Assembly (NCBI GenBank): GCA_963576475.1
Contig: OY754967.1
Span: forward strand, 22,407,914-22,471,913
Direction: 5' to 3'
DNA from: Molanna angustata
Taxonomy: Eukaryota > Arthropoda > Insecta > Trichoptera > Molannidae
DNA length: 64,000 nt
The position numbers and the translations under genes were made by a program. Below are positions 41,040-53,040 of the stretch, in pieces (positions within the stretch are counted from its first letter, which is position 1; every line of letters starts with the position of its first letter). The notes below the pieces were generated by a model that saw nothing but the letters and a program-made list of their open reading frames with translations, was not told the DNA's origin and made no database searches.

Positions 41040-43620
41040 AAAGGGTGTAAATTTTTTTTTTCAATTTTATTCCATTGAACAGGGTCAACCCATCACATTT
41101 TACAAAAAATTGTCGTTGAAAGAATAAATAAAAAAAGCTCTAATGCAAAAATGAGAATAGAAATATATTTTTTTCCTTAATTTGATGATCTTATTCATCT
41201 ACTTTAGTCTTTTTTTCACTCAGCGAAAGATTTGAATTGTGACAGAAATCAAAGTTATCACAAATAAATTGTGTCAAACATTAAAAAAGAAAATAGGATT
41301 GTTCTTGATTGAAATCTTAAAAAACTTTATATTTTTTATTCACTTTCGACATTGCCTACGTTGATTTGTGGAATTTAATTTATTAGTTTATGTATTTAAA
41401 CTGTTTTACTTCTACTTTAAAAAAATATATATTTATTTGCTATTTTTTCAAGTGCCGTATATTTTTTTGTGATTCAACTTGAGTCAAAAAAATATTTTCA
41501 CTTCTCACTACCCAAAGATAATATTACAGATTATTAATTAGTATCATGTTGAGATTGTATTCTAATAGTTTTATCACAAAGTATCTGTGTGTGTGCTGTG
41601 TAGGTATATGTAGCTATGTACCTACTATGTACGACGTGTTTTTTCTACTTTATCGATTATAGATTTTAGTACTTATTCGATTCTTTTCAAATTTTGCAAA
41701 TTTGTATACTTATCTATCGCTTAGACCCCATTAGATTTGGAAGGATATTTCATCAGTGCTTCTCAATTCTTTTAACTGTCAAATATTTCAAAGTGACCCC
41801 AAGATTGGAAACTTGATATTTTTATTTTCAAATGGCTTTAAATGCACATAACTTTCATAAAACAACATTGAAGAGTTATCAAATTTTCATAGTAAAATAT
41901 TTAAATCAAAAATAATTTAACAAGCTCGTTTCATTAAATTGTTGAAAATTTTCCATACAAAATTTTGAGTACTTTGTGAATTGGTAGTGAGGAATATAGT
42001 GTTGGCCATAGTCCACTCGTTTTATAACATAATAAATCTAAATAAGGGACTTATTAAATAAATTTTGCTATATCAAACATCGGTCTACGAATTTTAAATT
42101 TGTAATAGGTACCTTTTGTAGACAGCGGGTTACAGACACAACGATAGGTACGTATTCAAGTTTTGCTAAATTGGTTTTAATTGGTATCCACTTTAAATGG
42201 AAACGTTAATTCCATTATGTCTTATTTATTGATCGTATGTCTTTTGTGGGTACTTAATTTTCTTTCAAATCATATCATCGCTGTACATTATAATATAGTT
42301 ATTCTAAGTATAAAAAATCATAGCATTTCACCTTGCACTGTACAAATTATAATAAGTAGCTAATGGAGAAGTCGAGTTGAGAGACACAACGATATATTAA
42401 AATTTAAAGGTGTCTGTCAAGGGGTTTCCACCAATCAAAGTGTATGTCAAAGAAAGCCGTGATGATTTGTAATAGTCTTCCGTAGTGAATATAAAAAAAA
42501 TACGTTTTATACCTACTATGAGGCTTCATACCTTAACTGACGTGTGAAAATAACACTTTGAAGGCTGTTATCTCCGAAAAGCCAATACTACTCGAGGTTT
42601 AAATTATCTAATTGTTGTTACCTGCCGTGGTATACTTTTACTGAATAACCTTTATACTATGACGTAAATTTGGAAGTCGCTGGATCTTGGTCAAAATTGT
42701 TTTAATGTTTTGTTAAAGAGCTCACTTTTTATTTTACATAAAATTTTATTTTATAAACATAAGTCGGTTTCAATTTGGAAATATTCCATTACATCAACTG
42801 ATTTATATATTTTAATTATCTTTGGTTATAAGCACTGCACATATTTTAAATGTTTTTTTAAATATTTGTTTTGTAAATAGTATATTTCTGATACACAATT
42901 CCCTTTTCGCATTGTTTATAAGTAAAATATTAAAATTTAACTTTATTGGAATCAATAATTGATCTTCTTTCGATATCACGAGAGGTAAGTACTAAAAATC
43001 TTTTCTATATTTTTTATAACTATTTTCAAACAAAATATAATTATAAGTAGGTATTGAATCGTTGTAAATGTAGTTTAAAAATTATTTAATCAATACTTTG
43101 TCAGGGAAGAATAATGTATGTATTAAAATGATCTTAGTTCATCGTTGTCAGAATATGAAAATATAGTCTATTGGTTAAATTTTTATATACGTACCTACAT
43201 ACGTTTTATTGTAGTTTCCAATCTAGGGGGTTACTCATCTCATGACATGTTCTTATCTTGCCTTGATCTTAAAAATGTATAAATCAGTACTCAATCATAA
43301 TCTTATCTTAATTTTACTCTTCATTTAATCATAAAAAAATGGTTAATATCAAAGTGTAGTATGAAATTTTCATTCATTTTTGTATTACTTAACATTATCA
43401 ATAAATTAACTTTAATCTCAAAGATTGCTTAGGTCTGATACTGATCTTAATATTATTTTAATCTATTTCAACATGAGTAGCCCTGCTGAATCCGAATAAT
43501 AATTAAAATAAAATCTCTAGCATTAATGGTAACTTATGTACCTACCTATATGAACACATTAGTGCCATAGAAGGAACACTAGAAATAATAATAATATTAG
43601 GTATATCTCCAGCAATTTAT
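41040..43620. other. Intergenic AT-rich DNA, nothing recognised
   Basis: 2.6 kb without a supported gene or a repeat shared within this window. The only ORF above 60 codons (42181-42363) is motif-free. Confidence 0.5.
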
Positions 43621-43628
43621 GGTACAAA

Positions 43629-43700
43629 TTGTAAATTATCGAGTACTTACTGTAAATTAACGATTACTTTTGTAAATTAAAGAGTACCTACTGTAAATTA
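43629..43700. repeat. Short tandem repeat, about 21 bp x 3.5
   Basis: Units of the form 'tgtaaattatcgagtacttac' with substitutions. Confidence 0.7.
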
Positions 43701-43964
43701 AACACGCAGTCAATAATAAATTATTGTCGTATTTTGGAGACTTTGACTGTCTAATAAATCCTGCCCAAAATCATACCATTAGGTACATAATTTAATCAAT
43801 ATAATATGTATATAATCACAAAACAACTTATTGCGTTTCAAAAAACTAAGTACGGATTTTGTAAAAAAATCACTGAGAAAAAATACCAAAAAACTAGAAT
43901 TCCTTTTAAACAATTTTTTTTTTATTTTTGTATTTCTTCTCGGGCAATATATTGCCGAATATAT

Positions 43965-44180
43965 GCCGACCGCCGTGGCACAGTTGTAAGCCGTTCGGTT
44001 ACTGTGCGGGCGTCCTGGGTTGGATTCTCAGAAGAGGAGAAACTTATTTAAATTTATTTCTCACGCAAATATTGCTTCTCTGGGCTGGAAACACTGGTTA
44101 GTTGGAAGAAATTGCCATACGGCAATAAACTCGCCACTTGAGCAGGGTGCAAGGAAGTGTTATTTATTATTATTATATTA
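43965..44180 (+). mobile_element. tRNA-derived SINE family C, best copy
   Basis: A box 'ccgccgtggcacagttgtaa', B box 'ctgggttggattctcag', body 'tttctcacgcaaatattgct', 'tctgggctggaaacactggt', 'aactcgccacttgagcaggg' and a (TTA)n tail. Relatives: 14522, 24352, 27600 and 31506. It overlaps the end of two short ORFs, which are artefacts. Confidence 0.8.
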
Positions 44181-44182
44181 TA

Positions 44183-44285
44183 TCGTCTCACAGATCCAGG
44201 CTGTTAACTTATTGAAAACTGTTTCTCCACGGGTAATCGAACCCGGGACCGAGTTTTCTGATATCAACTAAACCACGAAAGTCGT
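44183..44285 (-). mobile_element. tRNA-derived SINE family A, 5' part
   Basis: Minus strand: 'actttcgtggtttagttgat', 'ggtcccgggttcgattaccc' and 'gagaaacagttt'. The 3' half is missing. It is directly adjacent to the SINE C copy in the opposite orientation, about 80 bp downstream of the receptor gene's stop codon. Confidence 0.65.
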
Positions 44286-44362
44286 CTTTTTAAACATTAC
44301 TCTGTTTTTTTAATCATATTTTTTCTCTCAGTGATATCACTTAGGTACTTTGTAAAATAAGT

Positions 44363-46279
44363 TTAAAGAGAATCTTCTTGATTCTGTCTTCGATATTTTA
44401 CCAAATTTGTAAATAAACTACTTTGACGATTCCTTAAAAAGCACAAAAAGACTATGGGCCGAAGTGTTGAGGCTAAGAAATGAATGATTGCCAATGAGAG
44501 AGTAACGGCAACAGGAGCAAGAGGGTTATTAAGAGGAGGTGTCATAAATCGCTTTAAACCTTCAATTTCACCCAAATCCTGCTCCTGCCTCGTACCAAGT
44601 AACATTAACGGAACACTTCCTAAAACTGATCGAGGAATACTGAGAATACAGTACATCACAGATAAAACTAAAGATAATTTTAACACATTTGTTGAGTCAC
44701 TTAACACTGCACAGTCTTGCTCGTTTGTTGAAATTTTGCAAGTTTTGTGAATTATGACACTTATAGATATCCCAAGTACAAAGATTGGTATCAAAAACTG
44801 AAAGACGGAAAGAAGTAATTTCATACTACCAAGGTAGTGAGCGTCCAGAAATGTACATATGGTCGTGTCATTTCTTCCATCGATAGTCGTAGATAAAACA
44901 AATTCTGGAATACTGAGAGACATCGAAAGAATCCAAACTAGAACCACTGGGATCATAACTGGAACCGACGGTTTATCCTTGTAGTCTGTCTCAACTGCTT
45001 TCGTTGCTGAAGAAGGTTCATTTCTGGAAACGAGGCTATGGCGTGAAGACTTCATCTCGGTTATCTCCTCTAAGAGTTCCTCTTCGGACTCTTTCTTGTT
45101 TTTTGAGTTTCTCGCTGTGAGATTCGTTAATGCTATGGCGTGAAAGCAAATGGCGACAAGAAAGTATATATTCGCTGTCCCAGAAAATACTTCGAACCCT
45201 AAATACGCGATGCACATTTCCGATCCGAACATCCAAGTTCCTATATTTTGAGACCATATTTCTGGTACGGAAACTAGTATCAAAATGAGGATATCTGATG
45301 TGGCAACTTGGAGTATAAGGGAGGTGAAAGCTGAAAAATAAATAAGTTATAGTAATTATTTCACCGTATGAATAAACAGTAGCTACAAATATGTATAGGT
45401 TTATAGGTACATGTTTAAATCAGAAAACACCATAGAAAAATATTTGTTTTTTTACAATTTATACCAAATACATTGACTGTATTATATTATATGAAGTAGC
45501 TGTTATAAAGGGAGATAACAAACACATGTTTTGTTTAATTTATGTTAAGATGTACATAATAATATGTACCTACATTATCTGTAGCTGAATTTGATATGTG
45601 GGTGATTAGGTATATTTTCGTTTGTGATATACAAAATGTATTAATATCTTTTTAAATTTACTACGAAGAATATAATATTAATTAGTAATAAATGAGGGTG
45701 TCCCTGGAAAAACGGTCTATATATAAAAAGCAAGAGAGACAAAATAGGCTTCAGTAGATGTGTGCATCATAATGATATAGACCCTTATTACAATGAAGCA
45801 AATTAATTTTAATGATAATTTATTAATGGCATTAAAAAAAAGTTTAAGCCAAACTTGTAATATTCTATATACTTTGACACTTTTCAAACCATAAAACAAC
45901 ATTTGGTCGCAATGTGTTATAAAAAATACTCCTTGTCTAGAGACACCGTCAAATATAAAACAGAATGGATGAAAATAAAAAAAATAAATAAGTACATGAA
46001 AAACATACCGATTGTGTTTTTTCTTAACAAATCCACAATAATCACCATGTTTAGTAGAACTCCTATTCCATTGATACATATTAAGTATGAAAATAACACT
46101 GTAGATGGAACTATTGGAAAAACCGTTGTAAAATTTAAAATATTGTCTTTGTTATGAATAAAAACTTTGCCGATTCCGCTGGTATGATTGAGGAAGTCAA
46201 TAGATTCTTCGGCGTTGGGCAATGAATAATTATCAGCAGATGTGTCGTCGTTATCAATTATAGTTTGATTGAGATTCAT
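44363..46279 (-). CDS. Divergent class-A-like seven-transmembrane receptor (2 exons)
   Basis: Join complement(46279..46009, 45330..44363): 1239 nt, 412 aa. The donor is ATCG|gtatgt, the acceptor 'ttatttttcag', phase 1. TM1 is about 59-84, TM2 92-113 ('LILQVATSDILILILVSVP'), TM3 131-155, TM4 213-235, TM5 258-284, TM6 308-331, TM7 361-388. The N-terminus has four N-glycosylation sequons (N4, N17, N31, N49). C130 and C249 can form the TM3-ECL2 disulfide. Class-A hallmarks are degraded: the DRY position reads 'CFHAIAL', TM6 lacks CWxP, and NPxxY is replaced by 'STLRPIVF'. The intracellular loop after TM3 is unusually long and acidic (about 161-212). Orphan; ligand unknown. An upstream in-frame ATG at 46370-46372 would add 31 residues; the inner start is preferred because it leads straight into the sequon-rich N-terminus. 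Confidence 0.8.
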
Positions 46280-46770
46280 GGCGGTCTGTGATGTGTGGCG
46301 CCAAGGATAAGTGAACAATGACTGGATGGGGAAGAGTGTTGGAACGGCATGGAGAGGAATGACACACAACATACCGGATCATCCACAACCGTCTGGGGCG
46401 CATCCTCCGCTTCTTTCCTCCATACTTGCCGTATCCCCCAACAGGACCGGGATTTCGTACAATTGATGCTAAGCTTTTTGCTAGTACCTATCAATTTATC
46501 ATACGCAATTACTATGGTGAAAAAAATAATATTCCATAAAGATATTTCGATGCTTTTCCAACATAGTTTTACAAAGCCAAAATTTATCTGTCTCTTACGA
46601 TCATTATAAATTCCACAATTGACACAAAAATATTCGTAATAAAGAACTTACAATTTTTAACAATTACTTATCACGTGTTTCCTACAGAACGATCAATCAA
46701 AAGGTAAATTTAATACATCGGCCACAAAACCCCAATTTCTCTTTGGGCAAAATGAATGTAAATGTTTAAA

Positions 46771-46915
46771 CATTGGGTTAGTAATCCAGTGGTCGCGAGT
46801 TCGAATCCTGCCTCGACCGATTTCGTTCACTTATATCACAAGCATTTATGCTTATTTTACGGAACGTAGGAAGATGTATATGTACTTGTTTAACAAGGAC
46901 ATACCTATTCATTTT
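46771..46915 (+). mobile_element. tRNA-derived SINE family B, best copy
   Basis: 'cattgggttagtaatccagt', 'ggtcgcgagttcgaatcctg', 'cctcgaccgatttcgttcac', 'cacaagcatttatgcttatt' and 'gaagatgtatatgtacttgt'. The extreme 5' end of the tRNA-like head is absent. Confidence 0.78.
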
Positions 46916-46919
46916 TTGT

Positions 46920-48095
46920 AAAAAAAAAAACCTAAATAATATATAGTGAAATAAGAGTTAATCCTTAACTACGTAGTGTTGGCGCAGAAAAACAATTATT
47001 TTTTCTGTTTCACATATCTACAATAATACGGCATTGCACTTCGATAACATACTTGTAGGTACAAAAATTATAAATATAGAATATGTCAATAGCGTGTTTG
47101 AAAAAATATTTTCTTGATCTGACAGTTTTTAAGTGTTTTTAAATGTATTCATCCAAAAACTTTCAAGTATAAAATATTTTTTTCTTCGAATGATTAGTAT
47201 TGATTGATTATTAGTCATACGGTTGCAAATAAAAATACTTTTTGACAATTTTGGAGACAAAATATTGAACTTTTTATTCAAAAAGATTCTTAAAGTGCCA
47301 CTCTAAGCAGTAGATTGATGAATATGATCCCTGAAGACGATCCCTATGATATCACAAGAATAGTACCCGAGGCTATAGCTCCCAAGCCCGCCATATAACA
47401 CATGGCATGCTAATGTATTAATTTGTTTCTTTTTCATATCACTCGGCGTGTTTGTGTTTACATCTTTGGATCTTTTATCAGGGATGCCACTTTTATTCGA
47501 ATTTTTTATGTTGTTTTTGTATATTTGCCTAATTATGACAGAATTATGCAAGATGAATAATTTGTAATAAGAACGTAACGATTGAAATATTATTCCATAT
47601 AGGTACTATCGCCCCGTGATCTTATACACGTCGATATAGAAAATAAAATATACCTACACTTTCCAGTCTTGGCACAGATATTTGTAGTAACTTACATATT
47701 ATGTTCACACATGTTACTCACTTAATATGAATTCATATTCTTATCGTGTAAATTTTTTCGTGGCCAGCTCCTACTATTCTTCTTACCCTATTAGGAACAT
47801 GCCGTGACGTTATGCCATGTACGTATCATTAGAATTATTTTTTTAAGTATCTGGGTAAACTCTTACTACTTCCTGGTGAATCTCTTTATCTTGTGTCTAC
47901 ATACTGTCATTCAGTGAGCTCGTGCCCCGTGGGACGAACAACATTCTTGTTTTACCCTGATGTGAAGCTAGACTTCGTCAATCTTGGGCCATCCCAGGTT
48001 TCTGGGCATCCCAATTCATCACATAACACGGCTGCTTTAATAGCTACCTTCATATATTCCGCCTTGTAAACTCGTCCTCATGTAGGGTTACCAGA
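46920..48095. other. Intergenic DNA with weak coding-like relics
   Basis: Mostly featureless. Two GC-richer patches, 47285-47415 and 47880-48095, look like decayed coding or transposon sequence but could not be assigned. A minus-strand frame at 47300-47410 reads hydrophobic 'MAGLGAIASGTILV' before a stop. Confidence 0.4.
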
Positions 48096-48096
48096 T

Positions 48097-48602
48097 GAAA
48101 AAATCAAAAGTCCGGAGAAAAGGCCTGATTTCCATGGAAAAGTCCTGAGATTTTATGCGTTGTGGGCAAACATTTTCAAGACAATTGGTATTTCACGATT
48201 ACCAGGGATACTGCGTATTTGTCAATATATATTTGCAATTACAGCCTAGAATGCAAACTTAGAAAGAGTTTTTTTCTATCATGGGGTCTCAATGGTCGAA
48301 AGAAAAAACCGACTAAAGGTGTCTTTAGTTCAATATAATTTGAAGAGTTTAACATGTGAGGCATTTTATAAATCAATAATTAAAGAAAAAAACCTTACAT
48401 AAAAAGGTACGATATAACTGATTAAGTACCTACTTGAATTATTACCAAAAGAAGATTATTTGTAGTTTGTTTAATTTTTATTTAAAGAGTTTTATGGAAA
48501 ATCCTGAGATATCATAAGATTTGCAAAATCCAGCCGCAATCCTGAGAAAAGTCAAAAAATCCTGAAATCTTAGGACAAATACTGAGATATGGTACCCTAT
48601 CC
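48097..48602. mobile_element. MITE-like element with short inverted ends
   Basis: The left end 'tagggttaccagatgaaaaa' and right end 'tgagatatggtaccctatcc' are inverted relatives. Subterminal 'gtccggag', 'gtcctgagatttt' and 'aaaatcctgagat' strings also recur in both orientations. No ORF. The core (48230-48470) is AT-rich. Confidence 0.5.
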
Positions 48603-48805
48603 TTCAACTTCAGAGCACATCCTTTGGGAATGCTCTCATCCAAATGTGTCCTACAACAGAACGGAGCTCCTCGTTGCTGTCCCTGGGCCTCTTCAAGATC
48701 CCATTGGGCATGTGGATTTAGTGGTCTCTAAGAAGAACTTTACAGCCTTTAAATTGTTTTGCCATGGCTATAGTGCCACTCTATCTGCTGAATAAAAAAA
48801 AAAGA
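48603..48805 (+). pseudogene. LINE 3'-terminal stub with poly(A)
   Basis: The translated 'STSEHILWECSHPNVSYNRT', 'LLVAVPGPLQDPIGHVDLVV' and 'NFTAFKLFCHGYSATLSAE' look like the end of a LINE ORF2 (the H-x4-C of a zinc knuckle and trailing helix). A stop and an A-run at about 48795-48805 follow. Everything upstream was lost by 5' truncation, and the stub abuts a MITE end. Confidence 0.65.
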
Positions 48806-49705
48806 AATTCCAGAGTGTCCTTGGTAAACTCTCTGATGCCCAGTTTTACAATCACAGGCTTGAAGTACTCTCGCGACTATCCATGTCTGTGAATATTATT
48901 TTCACCGAAGTTGATTGTTATTTTTTGCACAATTGTGCAGAGACCACGAGTCTATCAGAGCTTCTAGAGCTACTCTTCGTGCCATGCATTATTTGTCATT
49001 CTTTCTAGCGTTCTGCGAAGGGGCCGTTTTCAGTCCCCATATGCGGAGCGGGTGGAGGTGAGCGTAGCATTTGGGTAAACTTTCATTTCTACTAAAGACA
49101 AAAGTATAATTTTTAGGTTTTATATTTCGTCTTCTAACATGTCAGTATTTATACTAGTATTAAGTTAGACTGTCGTTGTTATAAACTATTGAATGGTGTA
49201 TATACTTTAATACTTAAAAATAATGTAAAAACAGTAGGTAATAATATATGCTATCAAGAAACGTTGATTTAGATTCCAGAATCCCATTTGAAAATGATTT
49301 ATTTTAGAGTATTTAAACGGAATGCTAGATTAGTAAATCATATTTGATTTTTTTTCAGTAAATTATTTAGTAATTATTCGATGTGACATCCTTGTTGTTA
49401 AACTCCACATATGAAACAAATCCGTAATACTATTTGAAGATAAAGGAAATCTATTTCTTTCTCTTTGTTATGAAGTGAAAACATTTTTTCCGCAGAAATA
49501 AATTCTCAATTATAAACAATGTATACAATAAATTAATGACCAGTAATCAGTCAATAGATTCATATTTTATACTCATATATATTTTAACATAGACAGAAAA
49601 GATAAAATATAGTAATTTGCTCAATGACTTTCAATAATAGTACTTATATTTTTTTAACCATCAATGGACAAAGGACATGTTATTTTAATTTTTTACATTA
49701 CTACT
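48806..49705. other. Intergenic DNA, nothing firm
   Basis: A GC-richer patch at 48870-49070 is not translatable into a recognisable product. The rest is AT-rich. Confidence 0.45.
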
Positions 49706-49709
49706 CGGG

Positions 49710-49877
49710 CAACTAACACACCCATTAACTAGTTGCCACTTTCTGGAGACTAACGATATTAATCGTCTCACAAATCCAGACTCAAAACACAATAAAACTG
49801 TGTCTCCACCAAGAATCGAACCCGGGACCTTTCCATTAGCAGTCAGATTTCTAACCAACTGAGCCATGAAGGCCGAC
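49710..49877 (-). mobile_element. tRNA-derived SINE, family A
   Basis: Minus strand: 'tgtcggccttcatggctcag', 'gtcccgggttcgattcttgg' and 'cgtctccagaaagtggcaac'-type body. The minus-strand 64-codon ORF here is an artefact of the SINE. Confidence 0.8.
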
Positions 49878-50614
49878 AACTCAACTCAACTCTTCTCTTT
49901 GTATCAACTCTTTGTATTTTATTGAATGTTGTATATTGTATAGTAATTTTGAAGCGTAATTCGAACTCGGCTTGTAGAATATAGAGGCAGATATGCTTAA
50001 ATGCAATGAAGTAAGTATAATATGTACTAATGTTAAATAAATAGCAATTTATTGTATAGTTTATTAACCCATGTTACAACATGACAACTGACAACATACT
50101 TTATTATATTTTAAGAAGTGTCAATGCAAGGTGCGAAAATTCGATAACACGTGTAAAATTAACATAAAAGTTTCTGATGAACAATGGAAATAAGTATGAT
50201 AAGTCGTAAATATTAAGGTTTTTGTTCAAAATAAGATATAATACAAATTATGGGGGTAGTATGACACAAAATACTATTTTCTTACAGTAGGCAGTGAAAC
50301 TCAGTATATTAATGTGTTATCTTTTGATAAATTAGGTAAATGACAGTGAATATAATTATTAACATAAACTGACTCCATTCTTTTATTAGATAAAGCTCAT
50401 TTTTCAAAATATAAATCAAAAATACATCACAAAACATATATTAAATATACAAAAGATTCCGTACCTACATATTAAATATTCATACGATAAAATTAGTAGA
50501 TATAAAATATAATATTCAAGAATTAGCGACCAACAAAACTAAGTCTAAGTGTTATATTAAATATGACCAAATTTTATTTATGTTGTTTTCCATGACAAAT
50601 TTTAAATAACATAA

Positions 50615-50690
50615 TTTTTTTGAGTCCCGACAGGGAAAAAAATCCAATGTTTGCATATTATATGCAACTCTAAAAATATTCGATGATTGT
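50615..50690 (+). repeat. Tail of hairpin element family H without its hairpin
   Basis: 'gagtcccgacagggaaaaaa' and 'atccaatgtttgcatattat' match the 3' tails at 17395 and 60105. The palindromic arms are absent, so the tail can exist alone (solo piece or deletion). Confidence 0.55.
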
Positions 50691-50725
50691 TTTTCATTCA
50701 AATATTTTTTTGATTACATGTAGGT

Positions 50726-50738
50726 ATTCAAGATTAAC
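50726..50738. repeat. 13-bp target duplication, left of RTE
   Basis: 'attcaagattaac', repeated exactly at 52687-52699. Confidence 0.8.
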
Positions 50739-52686
50739 TTCAAGACTTGCAATCAAGACTTGCAATACAAAAAGTGCCGAAACAAAATAAAATCTCACAA
50801 AAAACACAGGTACTGATCGAAAAACGACGAAACCATAAAGGTGGATTGGATGATACAGATGAGTACAAAAATTTGAACAAAACTATTAGACGAGAAATAA
50901 GAAAAGACATTGCTGTACATAATGAAAATATTATTGAACAGGTCATATCAGAAAACAAAGGGACAAAGATCTTGCAGAAACGACTCAACAGTGGCAAGAA
51001 ACAAATTACTGCTCTGTGTAGAGAAGATGGTAGTGTCTCACAAGATAGATCAGAACTACTAGAAATAACGGCAGATTTCTACCAAAAGCTATATGCATCA
51101 CAACAGCCACAAGTTGAAACGAACATCCCAAAAACTAAAATTGTCAACGTAGGATCAGAGGAAATCCCAGATGTTACCAAAGACGAAGTTTTACATGCAA
51201 TGGACAACATGAAGAATGGTAAAGCACCAGGTGAAGACGGAATAATAATAGAAGCTCTAAAACTAGGAGGCGACAACCTGTTACATAGAATTGTCATCTT
51301 GCTTAGTAAATGTTTAGAAGATGAAAACATTCCACCAGAGTGGAACAATGCAAACATTGTATTATTGCATAAAAAGGGAGATGATAAAAAATTAGAAAAC
51401 TACAGACCAATAAGCCTCCTCTCACATCTATATAAACTACTCACAAGAATTATCTGTAACCGCTTAACCACTAAATTAGATAGATACCAACCTAGAGAAC
51501 AGGCAGGATTCCGTACAGGATATGGAACCAACGATCATCTGCAAACGCTGAAAAATATTATACAGAAGCACAGTGAATACAACTTGCCATTGGCCCTAGC
51601 CTTTATTGATTTCGAAAAGGCTTTTGATTCAGTAGAGATATGGGCGGTAATAGAATGTCTAAATAACTGCAGGATAGACCACCGATATTCACAGCTTCTC
51701 AAAAATATATATTCCAACGCGACCTCTACAATAAATCTGCATGAAACAACCCGAAAGATTGCCATTAAAAGGGGAGTCAGACAAGGAGACACAATTTCCC
51801 CCAAATTATTCACTGCCGCACTTGAAGATGTCTTTAAGAAGCTTAAATGGGAGAACCGAGGAATAAATATAGACGGCGAATCCTTGACCAACTTGAGATT
51901 TGCAGATGATATCGTTCTCTTTGCAAACAATGAAGAAGAACTTGAATTGATGCTCAACGATGTCAATAATCTTTCGCGTCATGTGGGCCTAAAAATGAAT
52001 TACTCTAAAACAAAAATTATGTGCACTGCAGAACAACCTCGATCAGTGATGATAGAGGGAAGGAACATCGAAAGAGTAGATTCATACATTTACCTCGGAC
52101 ATAAGGTAAAGCTAGGTGGAGACAATCAGGAAGCAGAGATCGAACGCAGGCGGGGCCTTGCATGGGCTGCATTCGGTAAACTGTCGTATATTCTCAGATC
52201 CAAACGATTTGCAAACCACTTGAAGAAAAAAGTATTTGATATGTGCATCCTCCCAGTACTGACATATGGTTTTGAAACTGTTATTTTTACAAAACGTACA
52301 GTACAGAAACTTCGAGTAACGCAAAGAGCAATGGAGAGGAGGATGCTAAACATTAGTCTTCGTGATCGAAAACGCAACGAATGGATCAGAGAAAGGACAA
52401 AAGTTACCGATGTTGCATACAAGGTAGCTTCCTTAAAATGGAATTGGGCTGGCCATGTAGTAAGGACAGCAGATGATTGATGGACCAAACGCACCCTGGA
52501 GTGGCGACCGAGAACTGGACGCAGAAACCCGGGCATACCGCAAACGAGATGGTCTGACGACATCAAACGAGTGGCAGGAGGTCAATGGCACAGGGTGGCG
52601 AGGGATAGGGAAGCATGGAGGTTGAAAGGGGAGGCCTATGTCCAGCACTGGACGAATAATGGCTGATGATGATGATGATGATGATG
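50739..52686 (+). mobile_element. 5'-truncated RTE-type LINE
   Basis: 1.95 kb between exact 13-bp duplications. The 3' end is a (GAT)n repeat (52662-52686) rather than poly(A), which is characteristic of RTE-clade elements. The endonuclease half is missing. What remains is the RT and C-terminal domain with only one in-frame stop before the natural end, so the insertion is fairly recent. It lies about 190 bp upstream of the predicted transcription start of the ADAMTS gene, in the same orientation. Confidence 0.9.
50747..52666 (+). pseudogene. RTE reverse transcriptase, truncated with one premature stop
   Basis: An open frame from the truncation point runs to TGA at 52478-52480, then continues in the same frame for 61 codons to TGA at 52664-52666. 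RT motifs are 'GKAPGEDGIIIEAL', 'NYRPISLLSHLYKLL', 'AGFRTGYGTNDHLQTL', 'LAFIDFEKAFDSVE', 'RGVRQGDTISPKLF' and the catalytic 'LRFADDIVLFA'. The C-terminal 'RRNPGIPQTRWSDDIKRVAG' and 'ARDREAWRLKGEAYVQHW' match the RTE ending. The internal TGA falls where an Arg codon would be expected, consistent with CGA to TGA decay. There is no native start codon because the N-terminal endonuclease is gone. Confidence 0.9.
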
Positions 52687-52699
52687 ATTCAAGATTAAC
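52687..52699. repeat. 13-bp target duplication, right of RTE
   Basis: 'attcaagattaac', identical to 50726-50738. Confidence 0.8.
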
Positions 52700-52847
52700 A
52701 ATTTTTAGTTTAGTATTATGAACTTGCTACTGAGACTAACGGAGTTGTAGAACTGTTAATTATTGAAATAACCAGCATAAGTTCAACCATAATATTAACA
52801 TTTAAAAATGATAATCTACCAGTTGCTTAGCAGTCAATACTTCTATG

Positions 52848-52882
52848 TATATAAGCAAAAGAAAGAAAATTCAAAGTTCAGT
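52848..52882 (+). promoter_or_regulatory. Predicted TATA box and initiator of the ADAMTS gene
   Basis: TATATAAG at 52848-52855 and an arthropod-type initiator TCAGT at 52878-52882. The TATA start is 32 bp before the initiator A, an ideal spacing. The 5' UTR would be about 77 nt with the ATG at 52957. Inference from sequence only. Confidence 0.55.
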
Positions 52883-52956
52883 ATCGGAACAATAATCGTT
52901 TCATATCCTTTACGAACATTTTAGTAACGTAAATTTGTGGGTTTTTTCACTGGTTC

Positions 52957-53040
52957 ATGATGTCTTTCAATATTAGCTATATATTCTTTATTATTGTGTT
53001 ATTTTTCAGTGAAATACAAGGATTTTATCATGGATCACAG
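52957..53040 (+). CDS. ADAMTS exon 1: signal peptide
   Basis: 28 codons. 'MMSFNISYIFFIIVLFFSE' gives a short n-region and a strong hydrophobic core, with likely cleavage after 'EIQG' (residue 22). Two consecutive ATGs (52957 and 52960); the first is chosen. The donor is CAG|gtaata. Confidence 0.75.

Noticed and set aside
46280..46372. N-terminal extension of the receptor from the upstream ATG
   Set aside because: It is in frame but adds 31 residues with no signal-peptide character. The inner ATG begins the sequon-rich segment; left as an alternative only.
51079..52648. Several minus-strand ORFs over the RTE
   Set aside because: Antisense shadows of the reverse transcriptase frame.
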